Shown in pieces: positions 26,709 through 35,022 of a stretch of 52,278 nt of DNA. The DNA comes from a bacterium. GTDB lineage: Bacteria > SZUA-79 > Acidulodesulfobacterales > Acidulodesulfobacteraceae. How positions within the stretch are numbered: position 1 is the stretch's first letter; each line of letters opens with the position of its first letter. A program made the translations under genes and the position numbers. The notes below the pieces were generated by a model. The model worked only from the letters and a program-made list of their open reading frames with translations, was not told the origin of the DNA and made no database searches. Location of the stretch: the NCBI GenBank assembly GCA_021845685.1, contig JAJZVN010000012.1:1-52278 (forward strand), read 5' to 3'.

Positions 26709-27830
26709 TTAATCTAATTTCAATACGGTTTTAATTGCTCTGTTAAATTCAATAGGATCAAATTTAACAATATATAAATCTGCCCCGGAAATTTTACCTT
26801 TTAATTCATTCTGCGTGCCGCTGAGAGACGTGTGCATTATTATCGGTATTGCTTTATATTTATCGTCGGCTTTCAAAGTTTTAGTAAAAGTATAGCCATC
26901 CATAACAGGCATTTCAACATCGCAGATTATCACATTAATTTTATAGCTTTCGGAATAAATAATATCAAGCGCTTCTTTTCCGTTTTCCGCCATAATTGTT
27001 TTAAATCCTTCCTTGACAAGGGCATTATTTATCATTTTTCTGGCGGTTGAAGAATCGTCTATTATAAGAACATTTACATTGGTAGTAATTTCTTTCTTTT
27101 CCGCATTAATTTCTCCGATTTCTTTTTTATAAAAACCAAGCTCATCAACAATAGATTCAAAATCTAATAAAAGAAGCAAATCATCATTCTCTATTTTTAT
27201 TATACCTGTTACTTTTGAATCTTCTTGGGAAACGGAAGATAATTCAGTTTTATTAATATCTTGCCAAGACACGCGTCTTATTCTGGTTGTCTCATGAACA
27301 ATAAAGCCGACTTTGACTTTATTGAATTCTGTAATAATAACCTTAAAATTTTTCTTTTTTAAATTTTCAGGTTCTACCAATCCCATCCATTTTGGCAAAT
27401 TAACTAAAGGAACTACAAAACCTCTTAAGTTAAACATTCCTTCGATAAATTCATTACTATTTGGTACATCTGAAATATCCTCAGGCATTTTAATTATCTC
27501 AATGACTTTAGCTACATTTATACCATATATGCCTTCATTTATATCATCTCCGTATTCCTCTAACGAAAGTTTTAAACTGCTTTCTCTAGAATAGCCGCTT
27601 TTATCTAATATTGAGCTGCGCTGATCTAACGATTTATTATCAGGGGAAGATTCGCTTGAGCCTGATAAACCTGAGTCTTGCTTATTACCTGCAATATTTT
27701 CAAATACGGCATTAGGCTGCTCGTTAATGCTAAACAGTCTAAAATCAACAAGCTCCATTTTATTTTGTCCAACTTCTAATATATTTTGTCCGGCATTAAC
27801 CTGACCTTCTTGGGAAATATTAACATCCAT
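26709..27830 (-). CDS. cheV: CheV-type chemotaxis coupling protein (CheW domain plus receiver)
   Basis: 373 residues. A variable Ser/Asp-rich N-terminal tail (about 1-90) precedes a CheW-like adaptor domain (about 95-235: NEGIYGINVAKVIEII, MFNLRGFVVPLVNL). A response-regulator receiver domain follows (about 252-373: VLIIDDSSTARKMIN, phospho-acceptor Asp in VIICDVEMPVMDGY, conserved Thr/Ser in HTSLSG, Lys in YIVKFDP). CheV couples receptors to CheA with phosphorylation-dependent adaptation. AGAGGAT precedes the start. The long tail is unusual for the family. Confidence 0.92.
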   Translation of the reverse strand: MDVNISQEGQVNAGQNILEVGQNKMELVDFRLFSINEQPNAVFENIAGNKQDSGLSGSSESSPDNKSLDQRSSILDKSGYSRESSLKLSLEEYGDDINEGIYGINVAKVIEIIKMPEDISDVPNSNEFIEGMFNLRGFVVPLVNLPKWMGLVEPENLKKKNFKVIITEFNKVKVGFIVHETTRIRRVSWQDINKTELSSVSQEDSKVTGIIKIENDDLLLLLDFESIVDELGFYKKEIGEINAEKKEITTNVNVLIIDDSSTARKMINNALVKEGFKTIMAENGKEALDIIYSESYKINVIICDVEMPVMDGYTFTKTLKADDKYKAIPIIMHTSLSGTQNELKGKISGADLYIVKFDPIEFNRAIKTVLKLD

Positions 27831-27925
27831 ATTTTTATCCTCTTTTTATAATTATATTTCCATAATTAATATATCACATATATTTTATTTAACAATTAAT
27901 AATTATTAAATGTTAAATAATTATA

Positions 27926-28735
27926 TTAATCGTCAACCCATGGATTTTCAGATACTTCTATATTTTCATTATTGGTATCTACGGACATTATTCTGTTTCT
28001 GCCTCTATTTTTAGCCTCATATAAAAGTTCGTCCACTTTTTTTAAAAAATCTTTAGATTTATCTTCAAATTCTTTTGAATATGATATTACCCCAATGCTT
28101 ATAGTAATTTTTCCAGTATCTTTTATGCTAATTTTAGAAATTAATGTTTTTATCTTTCTGGCAACATCTAAAGTTCTTGACAATCCTGTCTGCGGCAATA
28201 CGACGATAAACTCTTCACCGCCATATCTTGAAGCTATATCGGATTTGCGCATATTATTTTTTAAAATTTTCGCCACTTCTTTTAATACCAAGTCGCCTTT
28301 ATCATGACCGTAAGTATCGTTTATTTTTTTAAAATGATCAATATCGCACATAATCAAAGAAAATATCGTGCCGTATCTTGAAGCTTGATCAAATATATTT
28401 TCATAAAAACTGTCAAAATACCGCCGATTATATAAACCTGTCAAACTGTCGGTCATAGCTATATCTTCAAAATTTTTCCCGAAAAATATATTTTTATACC
28501 GAATAATAATCCAAATAACCGTTATTGCCGATATAAACAAAATAAATTCTAAAATAAAACTAATATAAATAAAATGTTTAGCATTAATAAAAACAGATTC
28601 ATTAATATTTTTTAATAAACTAAAATCACTGTAAATCAAAAAATTTGAACTGATAAATAATATAACTAATACTAAAAAAAGCTCTATTATAATTGATAAA
28701 GTTAATATATAAAATATTTTTTTTTCTTTATCCAT
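27926..28735 (-). CDS. Membrane-anchored diguanylate cyclase
   Basis: 269 residues: two transmembrane helices (about 8-30 and 55-78) with a short periplasmic loop, then a GGDEF domain with DSLTGLYNRRYFD (96-108) and the active-site GGEEF (172-176). RKSD at 163-166, five residues before the GG, is an intact inhibitory I-site. It should make cyclic-di-GMP from two GTP under product feedback. The HD-GYP phosphodiesterase coded at 31465-32703 could be the opposing activity. Confidence 0.92.
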   Translation of the reverse strand: MDKEKKIFYILTLSIIIELFLVLVILFISSNFLIYSDFSLLKNINESVFINAKHFIYISFILEFILFISAITVIWIIIRYKNIFFGKNFEDIAMTDSLTGLYNRRYFDSFYENIFDQASRYGTIFSLIMCDIDHFKKINDTYGHDKGDLVLKEVAKILKNNMRKSDIASRYGGEEFIVVLPQTGLSRTLDVARKIKTLISKISIKDTGKITISIGVISYSKEFEDKSKDFLKKVDELLYEAKNRGRNRIMSVDTNNENIEVSENPWVDD

Positions 28736-28998
28736 AATATAATAGCAATTAAAATAATAAAATTACGAGCAAAAAATTAAATAATCAGCGTATTTATATT
28801 CTATCTTACTTAACTACGTTAATTACGCGTTGATTGCGTTTTATTGTTTTATTAATATTTAATAATATTATTAAATATTAATAAAAATGATAATTATAAT
28901 AATATATTTATAATTTATTTAAATTAAATTTACAGGTATTGTTTAAATTGTATATTTTTTTTTAAGTTATTACAAATAATTTTTAGAAATTTTAGAAA

Positions 28999-29066
28999 GG
29001 CTTATTTACCGCAGTTTTTAATGAAGCAGGCAACGAGGTTCTAACTCGCGACTCCAAGCTTGGGAA
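28999..29066 (-). repeat. Partial tRNA-Gly copy: att-like end of island 1
   Basis: 29022-29066 matches the 3' half of the intact tRNA-Gly (32781-32825) at 41 of 45 positions, including anticodon loop, T-arm and a CCA-equivalent end, then stops abruptly. The outward flank 28999-29021 contains TTTACCGCAGTTTTTAAT, which is also found beside both tRNA-Met copies. The surrounding 28736-28998 gap has no gene. Confidence 0.8.
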
Positions 29067-29081
29067 AAAAGTTTGCCGATA

Positions 29082-29705
29082 TTACGGCGTAAGCGGTTTT
29101 TCCAGCTGCAACGACCTTATATAGTTCTTTAAAATATCAAAACACCCTTTTAACACTTCTTTGTTATGTTTTGACTTAGAAAGCATAACGCAACCTTCAA
29201 CCCCCGCTATTATAAAATTACCGATATTAATTATATCGGCGTCCTTGGCGATAACCCTTTTTTCCTTTGCTTTAAGCAATGCCTTTTCAATGTGTGCATG
29301 CCATACAATAAGAATTTCGTCGGTCAGCCGGGAAAGATATAAGTCTTTTGTGGATAATTCAAGTATCAGGTTTCCGAGGGGACAGCCGGTCTTTGAAAAA
29401 TCCCCGCCCCTTTTTTCATAAAGCTTATCTATGACCGCGATGATATTTTCTAACGGGTTTTCACCGCCGCCGTACAGCTTATCCCAGGTATGCCCCCAGA
29501 ATTCGTTATAGGCGGGTTTTATCGCCTCTTCTATGACTGCGGCGGCAACATCTTTTTTAGAGTCAAAATAATGATAAATTAAGCCCTTAGTGGCGTTTAT
29601 CCTATCGGTAATATCCTGAATGGATGTGCCTTCGTAGCCTTTTGTAAGCATAAGCTCGAAGGATGCGTCTATTATCTCTTTTCTTTTAATTTCCGTTTTA
29701 TTCAT
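29082..29705 (-). CDS. TetR-family transcriptional regulator
   Basis: 207 residues with an N-terminal helix-turn-helix (about 8-54: IIDASFELMLTKGYEGTSIQ, then KGLIYHYFDSKKDV). The C-terminal ligand-binding domain carries the FSKTGCPLGNLILELS segment common in a TetR subgroup. It is the last gene of the minus-strand operon 31185-29082, 12 bases after the TusA-like gene, and probably represses that operon through the palindrome at 31295-31312. The stop codon lies 15 bases from the tRNA-Gly remnant. Composition is visibly more GC-rich than the core genes. Confidence 0.92.
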   Translation of the reverse strand: MNKTEIKRKEIIDASFELMLTKGYEGTSIQDITDRINATKGLIYHYFDSKKDVAAAVIEEAIKPAYNEFWGHTWDKLYGGGENPLENIIAVIDKLYEKRGGDFSKTGCPLGNLILELSTKDLYLSRLTDEILIVWHAHIEKALLKAKEKRVIAKDADIINIGNFIIAGVEGCVMLSKSKHNKEVLKGCFDILKNYIRSLQLEKPLTP

Positions 29706-29717
29706 TATTTTAATAAG

Positions 29718-29951
29718 TTATCTTTTTTTAATATAAAATGCAAGCGTGTCGTCCTGTCCCGAGGTTTCCAAACCAAGAAGCTCGTTTCCGGACTGCCTGC
29801 AAAAAGCGGGAATATCGTTTTTCATAGAATCTTTATCAGAAACGGCCAACAGAATCTCTCCGCTCTGCATATCTTTAAGCTCTTTAGATATCTTTATTAT
29901 CGGAGCAGAGCAGCATAAGCCCGTAATGTCTAATTTACGATCGTTATCCAT
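29718..29951 (-). CDS. TusA/SirA-like sulfur-carrier family protein
   Basis: 77 residues, the size of a single TusA fold. The N-terminal motif reads LDITGLCCSAPIIKISKEL. The reactive-Cys region is kept, but the usual Cys-Pro pair is replaced by Cys-Ser-Ala-Pro. The second half (AVSDKDSMKNDIPAFCRQSG, with a second Cys) matches the family helix. Such proteins pass persulfide sulfur or modulate redox enzymes. It lies between nitroreductase and tetR genes, 12 bases before the latter. Confidence 0.85.
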   Translation of the reverse strand: MDNDRKLDITGLCCSAPIIKISKELKDMQSGEILLAVSDKDSMKNDIPAFCRQSGNELLGLETSGQDDTLAFYIKKR

Positions 29952-30022
29952 AATACCATCCTCTAATGAATTTAATTAAATTAAAAGTCTAAACATAATC
30001 GATTCTCGTAAGTAACAGCATA

Positions 30023-30685
30023 TCAATCATAATATTTAACTGCATCTTTTAATTCAACTCTGGATGTATGTATATTATTAGCCGCGCTATCTTTTTTGTA
30101 AAAGCCGATGGAGATACCCAGAAGGAATTTTTTGCTTTCGGGCAGTTTAAACGCTTCTCTTAATATGTCGGGATATCTAACTATATAAGCCTGCGGGCAG
30201 GCGCCGAGACCTGCGGCATGCGCGCCCAAGAGAATATTTTGAATGAGCATCCCCGAGTCGAGAGCGGACCAGATTCCCAATTTTTCATCCATATATATAA
30301 ATATTGCCGTTTGGGAGCCAAAAAAATCATAATTATATAAAGCTATATCTTTTCTCTTTGCAGCATCGTTTCGTGAAATATCCATAGATTCATATATTAA
30401 CTTTCCTGTTTCAAACATATTGGCGTTTTGCTTGTCCGGCCACGATACAGGAAACGGAAAATCAGGATTTCCGGGGTTATCCTCCGATGCCAGTTTATAA
30501 ATACTCTTCTTGATAAATTCACTTGTTTTACCCGTAGAAACGGCAATTTCCCACGGCTGTGAATTAGCCCATGAAGGCGCCCTCAAGGAAGCGGATAAAA
30601 TTTTATCGATTGTTTCTTTCGGCACGGGCTTGTCTTCAAAATCTCTTTTAGACGAACGCGTAAGCATGGCTTCGAACAGTTCCAT
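30023..30685 (-). CDS. Nitroreductase-family FMN oxidoreductase
   Basis: 220 residues. The N-terminal RSSKRDFEDKPVPKETI and PSWANSQPWEIAVSTG segments give the FMN-binding Arg/Ser and Asn-Ser-Gln-Pro-Trp signature. ALDSGMLIQNILLGAHAAGLGACPQAYI is the typical central helix, and the C-terminal LLGISIGFY completes the fold. Substrates could be nitroaromatics, quinones or enones. It sits in a TetR-controlled operon downstream of an EthD-like gene, which suggests an inducible response to a small organic or electrophilic compound. Confidence 0.93.
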   Translation of the reverse strand: MELFEAMLTRSSKRDFEDKPVPKETIDKILSASLRAPSWANSQPWEIAVSTGKTSEFIKKSIYKLASEDNPGNPDFPFPVSWPDKQNANMFETGKLIYESMDISRNDAAKRKDIALYNYDFFGSQTAIFIYMDEKLGIWSALDSGMLIQNILLGAHAAGLGACPQAYIVRYPDILREAFKLPESKKFLLGISIGFYKKDSAANNIHTSRVELKDAVKYYD

Positions 30686-30801
30686 GATTAATTGTCTCCT
30701 ATTTAAAGATTAATTAATATTAATTGCAAAATATAGTTAATTGGATATATACGCTTTATTGAGTGATCTTGCATGGGATTTTATTAAATGTTAAAAACTT
30801 A

Positions 30802-31185
30802 CTAATTAGGAATTACCCCATCAACAATAACATGTTCTACGGTAAAAAATGCAGAAGAAGCGCTCAAATTCACGAATTTAGCTTCATCTTCAATAAACAT
30901 CGTGCGCAACTTCTGACCTTCCGGCGACGAAATTGCGGCAAGAAAGTCTTCTTCGGACTGCCACCAGATTTCTGCGATACCATCATACTCATCAGACATC
31001 CCTCTGGACTTCTTGAGATTTTCATTCAACGGAGAATCTATCGTGTGGCTCTGTACATAACGAACCGCCCTATAAGTCTTGGCGAACTTCTTAAACAAAG
31101 GTCCGTGATGTTTAAGCCAATAATCTTGAAACTCAGCGCGCGACATTAGAGGCTGCCGCTTTACGCAAAAGATCATTTTGATCAT
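30802..31185 (-). CDS. EthD-domain protein (dimeric alpha-beta barrel)
   Basis: 127 residues beginning MIKMIFCVKRQPLMSRAEFQ and containing YWLKHHGPLFKKF, the conserved EthD-type helix. WWQSEEDFLAA and EDEAKFVNLS follow. Family members act in breakdown of ethers, quinones or polyketide-like rings, often as small cofactorless enzymes. A GGAGGTG ribosome-binding site lies about 12 bases before the start. First gene of the operon and directly behind the regulated promoter. Confidence 0.85.
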   Translation of the reverse strand: MIKMIFCVKRQPLMSRAEFQDYWLKHHGPLFKKFAKTYRAVRYVQSHTIDSPLNENLKKSRGMSDEYDGIAEIWWQSEEDFLAAISSPEGQKLRTMFIEDEAKFVNLSASSAFFTVEHVIVDGVIPN

Positions 31186-31294
31186 AATAATGTAACACCT
31201 CCAAATGTAAATTTATCAAATGCCGATTAATATTTAATTGCAAAAAGCTTCATTTATAAGCGTATGAACATTTAATCCAATAAATTAAAATTAT

Positions 31295-31344
31295 ATACTA
31301 AACGGTTAGTATTTTAATTATACAATTTATAAAATTTATGTCAA
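31295..31344 (-). promoter_or_regulatory. Consensus promoter with overlapping TetR-type operator
   Basis: On the minus strand, TTGACA (31339-31344), a 16-base spacer, and TATAAT (31317-31322) make a consensus sigma-70 promoter for the EthD-nitroreductase-TusA-TetR operon. The predicted start of transcription falls in a palindrome ATACTAA-N4-TTAGTAT (31295-31312), the size and position expected for a TetR-family operator. The HD-GYP gene starts 120 bases away on the other strand and could also be affected. Confidence 0.75.
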
Positions 31345-31464
31345 GTAAATTTTTAATTGAATCTCTCTAAATTGATTTTTTGTATTTCGGTGGTATAAAT
31401 AAACTATATGTAATATGTAATTATATAAATATATAAAATAAAAAGTTAATAGAATATAAAATAA

Positions 31465-32703
31465 ATGAATAATACGAAGAAAATCCTCGTCGAAGAGCTT
31501 AAAACCGGAATGTATATTTCGGACCTGAACGCTCCGTATATAGACCACCCCTTCTTCTACAACCACTTTATAATCGAGAACGAGAAAACTATCGAAAAAA
31601 TTAAGGAATGCGGAATCCGCTCGGTTTACATCGACCCCTCTAAAGGCATGGATGAACCGAATGCCCCTACATATCTGGAAATCAATAAAAAAATGAAAGA
31701 AATGATGGGAAAAATATTCGCCGAGGATAAAAGGCGGGAAGAGAATAAAAACATAGTCCAAATTCACGTTCGGGAGGAAATACCTGTAGCGGAAAAAGTC
31801 CGGAGCAAAGCCATAACCACGGTACGCAACGTTTTGAACGATGTACGTTCAGGGCAGGAAATCGCAACTAAAGACGTCATGTCCACCGCCGTGCTGCTTG
31901 CCGACACCGTCATTAGATGTCCGGAAGCAATACATTTAATAAGCAGCATTAAAGACAAAGATGATTATACGTTCCAGCACTCCGTTTCGGTTTGCTCGCT
32001 GCTCGTAGCTTTCTGCAATATAACGGGATTCGATAAGGAGAGCATTTATGCCGTCGCCCTTGGCGGATTGCTGCACGATGTAGGCAAGGCCAAAATAGAC
32101 GACAGGATACTTAAAAAACCGGGCAGGCTTACCCGCGAGGAATTCGAAATAATAAAAACCCACGTGGTAGAAGGCAAGAAAATACTGGATAAGACTAGAG
32201 ATATACCCGACCTCGCAAAACATATTACTTATGAACATCATGAGCGATACGACGGCATGGGTTATCCGACAGGACTAAAGGGGGAAGAAATTTCTAAAAT
32301 AGGCAGGATGGCGGCAATATGCGACGTTTACGATGCAATGTCTTCCGAAAGGGTATATCACAGGGCACTGATACCCTATGAAACTTTACGCAAAATATTC
32401 GAGTGGAGCACTTATCACTTCGACCGTGTTCTCGTCGAACAGTTTGTACATATGATGGGGATTTATCCGGTGGGAACCTTAGTCATGCTTGAATCAGGGT
32501 TTGTCTCCATTGTTCTTCAGCAGAACGGGGGAAGCCTACTTCAACCATTAGTCAGGACATTCTACGATTCATTTGCGAAAAGATTCGCCAGGCCGGTAGA
32601 AATCGATTTATCGAAAAATACTAGCGAAAAGATTATCGGGGCGGTTTCCCTGGAGCAATTAAAATTGAACATAAACCTCATCGATATGCTCCAGACCGCA
32701 TAG
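31465..32703 (+). CDS. HD-GYP cyclic-di-GMP phosphodiesterase with DUF3391 N-terminus
   Basis: 412 residues. Residues about 5-60 (VEELKTGMYISDLNAP, GIRSVYIDPSKG) match the DUF3391 domain often found before HD-GYP. The catalytic domain has His172, LLHDVGKAKI (202-211, HD pair 204-205), His233, and HHERYDGMGYP (258-268) with the GYP signature. It then has DVYDAMSSERVYH. It should hydrolyse c-di-GMP. Codon use is richer in G and C than in most of the window, in keeping with the tRNA-bounded island. No clear ribosome-binding site precedes the ATG. Confidence 0.94.
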   Translation: MNNTKKILVEELKTGMYISDLNAPYIDHPFFYNHFIIENEKTIEKIKECGIRSVYIDPSKGMDEPNAPTYLEINKKMKEMMGKIFAEDKRREENKNIVQIHVREEIPVAEKVRSKAITTVRNVLNDVRSGQEIATKDVMSTAVLLADTVIRCPEAIHLISSIKDKDDYTFQHSVSVCSLLVAFCNITGFDKESIYAVALGGLLHDVGKAKIDDRILKKPGRLTREEFEIIKTHVVEGKKILDKTRDIPDLAKHITYEHHERYDGMGYPTGLKGEEISKIGRMAAICDVYDAMSSERVYHRALIPYETLRKIFEWSTYHFDRVLVEQFVHMMGIYPVGTLVMLESGFVSIVLQQNGGSLLQPLVRTFYDSFAKRFARPVEIDLSKNTSEKIIGAVSLEQLKLNINLIDMLQTA

Positions 32704-32780
32704 ATTAAGAATTATGTTTATAACTGTTTACAACAAGAAAAAAACGGAAAGCACCTGAACCTGCAAACCCTTGTAAATAA

Positions 32781-32856
32781 TGGAGCGGGCAACGAGGTTC
32801 GAACTCGCGACACCAAGCTTGGGAAGCTTGTGCTCTACCAGCTGAGCTATGCCCGC
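32781..32856 (-). tRNA. tRNA-Gly (anticodon CCC)
   Basis: A 76-nt cloverleaf with the 7-bp acceptor stem GCGGGCA/TGCCCGC, a D-arm AGCTCAGCTGGTAGAGC and an anticodon stem CAAGC/GCTTG around loop TTCCCAA. The T-arm carries GTTCGAAC and the CCA is encoded. The anticodon CCC reads GGG. It is the intact boundary of island 1; a partial copy of its 3' half lies at 29022-29066. Confidence 0.95.
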
Positions 32857-33011
32857 AATGAATAAAATTTGTATTATTATTATATATTATTATATATTAT
32901 TATTAAATATCCTGCATAAATTTTAGAACTAATACTTAATACCTAATATAATAACTAATAATTTATAACACATTATAACATATTATTTAATCGTTATTAA
33001 TTCAATTATTA

Positions 33012-34160
33012 TTAAGCAATAAAAGCGCTTTTGGCTAATCTGCCAATTTCTGAAATCTCCGCATCATTAAACTTATAATCTTTAGCTTTAAGACTATAAG
33101 TTTCTTCAAAAGATGTTTTTAAAGCATTTAATAATCTATTTTTATCTAATAATTTATTATAATCAATTGCTTTTGTATTTTGCCTATTGTTTCTGACTAA
33201 TTCCTGCTTTACGCCTGTAATTTTTTCAAAATAATCTTTTACTTTATTGTATTCTTTTTTAATATCTAATTTACTGTCTAATTTTTCATCGCCATTATTT
33301 CCTTTATTGCCATAATTATTTTCAAACAATTCATAATGCTCTTCAGGATTATAATCAATATATATAGAACCGTGCTGAAGAAAAGCAACATCATTTCGTC
33401 TTTGAGAATTCCCGCATATTTTTTTTCCTGATAAAGTTATTTCGTAAGAATGAGCCTTTAAAAAACAATTAAAATTTTTATTTATAATTTCTTTATTAAC
33501 GGTATCAACAAGAATTGCTGACTTAAATATATTCTTGTCCTGCTCTGTGTTATTTACGCCTGCAATGGCATAAGCGCTTTCATCCGATAAAATATTAGAA
33601 TGCACACTGTTTATCTTATTAATATCTGTATTATTCACTTTGCTTACTTCAATATCCTTAATATCATCACAGATATTATTGACAATACCGTTGAAATATT
33701 TTTTAGTTTTTTTCTGTGTAAATGCTGAAACTGCATCAGGATTTAAACCTATTTTCAAAAAAAAATTATAAATAAAATTACTAATAATTTTATATGTTTC
33801 TATAAGTTTTCCTGCAAAAATTCCACATTTATATGATGCTATGACGCTATATGTTATTTCGTTTAAATGCAATACCGCCCGTCCTCCCGTGGGTCTTCGG
33901 ACAATATCGTATTTTTTATTCTTAGCTTTTTTTATTAGTTCATTATCTAATTTATTCTGAAAAAAACCTAAAGAAAGAGCGGGCGGGGAAAAAAAATAAA
34001 GATGTAATGTAGGCAGTATAGTAAAATCATCTAAACATCTGTATCTGTTTAAAACATACAAATCTTTAGCCATATTAACTATACCCGGCTCTCCTCCAGA
34101 ATATATTAAATTAAAATAATTTTCGTCATTTTGCATATTCATCGTCTTTAATATATACAA
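33012..34160 (-). CDS. Lipoate/octanoate-protein ligase or octanoyltransferase (LplA/LipM fold)
   Basis: 382 residues of the biotin/lipoate transferase fold: TLHLYFFSPPALSLGFFQNK (51-70), VRRPTGGRAVLHLNEITYSV (87-106), and catalytic Lys247 in SGKKICGNSQRR (244-255). Cys232 in NCFLKAHSYEI resembles the acyl-binding Cys of LipM-type octanoyltransferases, so the exact activity (ligase or transferase) is open. A polar Asn/Lys/Asp-rich insert at about 150-228 separates the two halves. It lies near gcvH, whose product needs lipoylation. The gap to gcvH is AT-rich and empty. Confidence 0.85.
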   Translation of the reverse strand: MYILKTMNMQNDENYFNLIYSGGEPGIVNMAKDLYVLNRYRCLDDFTILPTLHLYFFSPPALSLGFFQNKLDNELIKKAKNKKYDIVRRPTGGRAVLHLNEITYSVIASYKCGIFAGKLIETYKIISNFIYNFFLKIGLNPDAVSAFTQKKTKKYFNGIVNNICDDIKDIEVSKVNNTDINKINSVHSNILSDESAYAIAGVNNTEQDKNIFKSAILVDTVNKEIINKNFNCFLKAHSYEITLSGKKICGNSQRRNDVAFLQHGSIYIDYNPEEHYELFENNYGNKGNNGDEKLDSKLDIKKEYNKVKDYFEKITGVKQELVRNNRQNTKAIDYNKLLDKNRLLNALKTSFEETYSLKAKDYKFNDAEISEIGRLAKSAFIA

Positions 34161-34307
34161 AATATGATGCTATCCTGAATATGTTAAATTAAAATAATTT
34201 TTATTATAGCAAACCATTTTAATCATTAAATTTATAATTGAAGTTTACAATACTTATAAACATATATAATTTATAATTATTAATAATGAATACAATAAAT
34301 TATAAAA

Positions 34308-34691
34308 TCAATTAGAATTTAATAATTCTTCATATTGTTCCTTGGATAGAAGCTCGCCGATTTCATTTTCATTACTTAATTTAACTTCCAAAATCCATCC
34401 CGCGTCATATGGTTCTTCATTTATTAGCTCAGGTTCATCTTTAAGAGATTCGTTAATTCTGATAACCTGTCCGCTAACAGGGGCGTATAATTCGGAAACC
34501 GACTTTGCAGATTCTATCGTGCCGAACGATTCGTTTTGTTCAAGTTCATAACCTGGTTCAGGAATATCAACGTAAATTACATCTCCAAGCTGATCCTGAG
34601 CAAAATCTGTAACGCCTATAAGCGCTTTATCTCCGTTAACTTTAACCCATAGGTGCTCTGAGTTATATTTAAAATTTTTTGGAATATCCAT
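34308..34691 (-). CDS. gcvH: Glycine cleavage system H protein
   Basis: Lipoyl carrier of the glycine cleavage complex. From the chosen ATG it has 127 residues, the family length, with HLWVKVNGDKALIGVTDFAQ and the lipoylated Lys63 in GTIESAKSVSELYAPVSG. The ATG at 34691 has AGGGGG five bases upstream. A longer frame starting at 34781 would add 30 hydrophobic residues and is not supported. No gcvT or gcvP is visible; the nearby lipoate/octanoate transferase is the likely modifying enzyme. Confidence 0.94.
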   Translation of the reverse strand: MDIPKNFKYNSEHLWVKVNGDKALIGVTDFAQDQLGDVIYVDIPEPGYELEQNESFGTIESAKSVSELYAPVSGQVIRINESLKDEPELINEEPYDAGWILEVKLSNENEIGELLSKEQYEELLNSN

Positions 34692-35022
34692 AATGCCCCC
34701 TATTGTGATACTATTAATAATATATAAAAATAATAAAAATAATAACTGTATAGTGTCTCTTAATACAGAAACGGCTGACAAAGAAAGATAGTCAAATATA
34801 GATATAATAAATAATAGCCATTTTTATTATACGCCTAACTAAAATAGCTTTTACGGTATATTAATTAATATCTAAAATATAAAACTTAATAATTCAATAA
34901 TACAAATATAAATAAAAAATTTCAATTATTTTTATTATTTAATTTTATTATTTATGTAATTTATTAATTATTAATTTTATTATGAAATATATCAACTTAA
35001 TTTTTGGTTAAAAAATTAATAA
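34692..35022. other. AT-rich gap between accC and gcvH
   Basis: 331 bases with no convincing gene, structured RNA or terminator; almost entirely A/T with short direct repeats of TTATTATTTA type. Confidence 0.5.

Noticed and set aside
28736-28998. Riboswitch or structured RNA upstream of the diguanylate cyclase
   Set aside because: The sequence is almost pure A/T with no conserved motif or strong helix that I can recognise; no c-di-GMP riboswitch core is visible.
29022-29066. A second complete tRNA-Gly gene
   Set aside because: Homology stops in the anticodon loop and there is no 5' half.
34308-34781. Longer GcvH with a hydrophobic N-terminus
   Set aside because: AGGGGG lies five bases before the internal ATG at 34691, and the resulting 127 residues match the family length.
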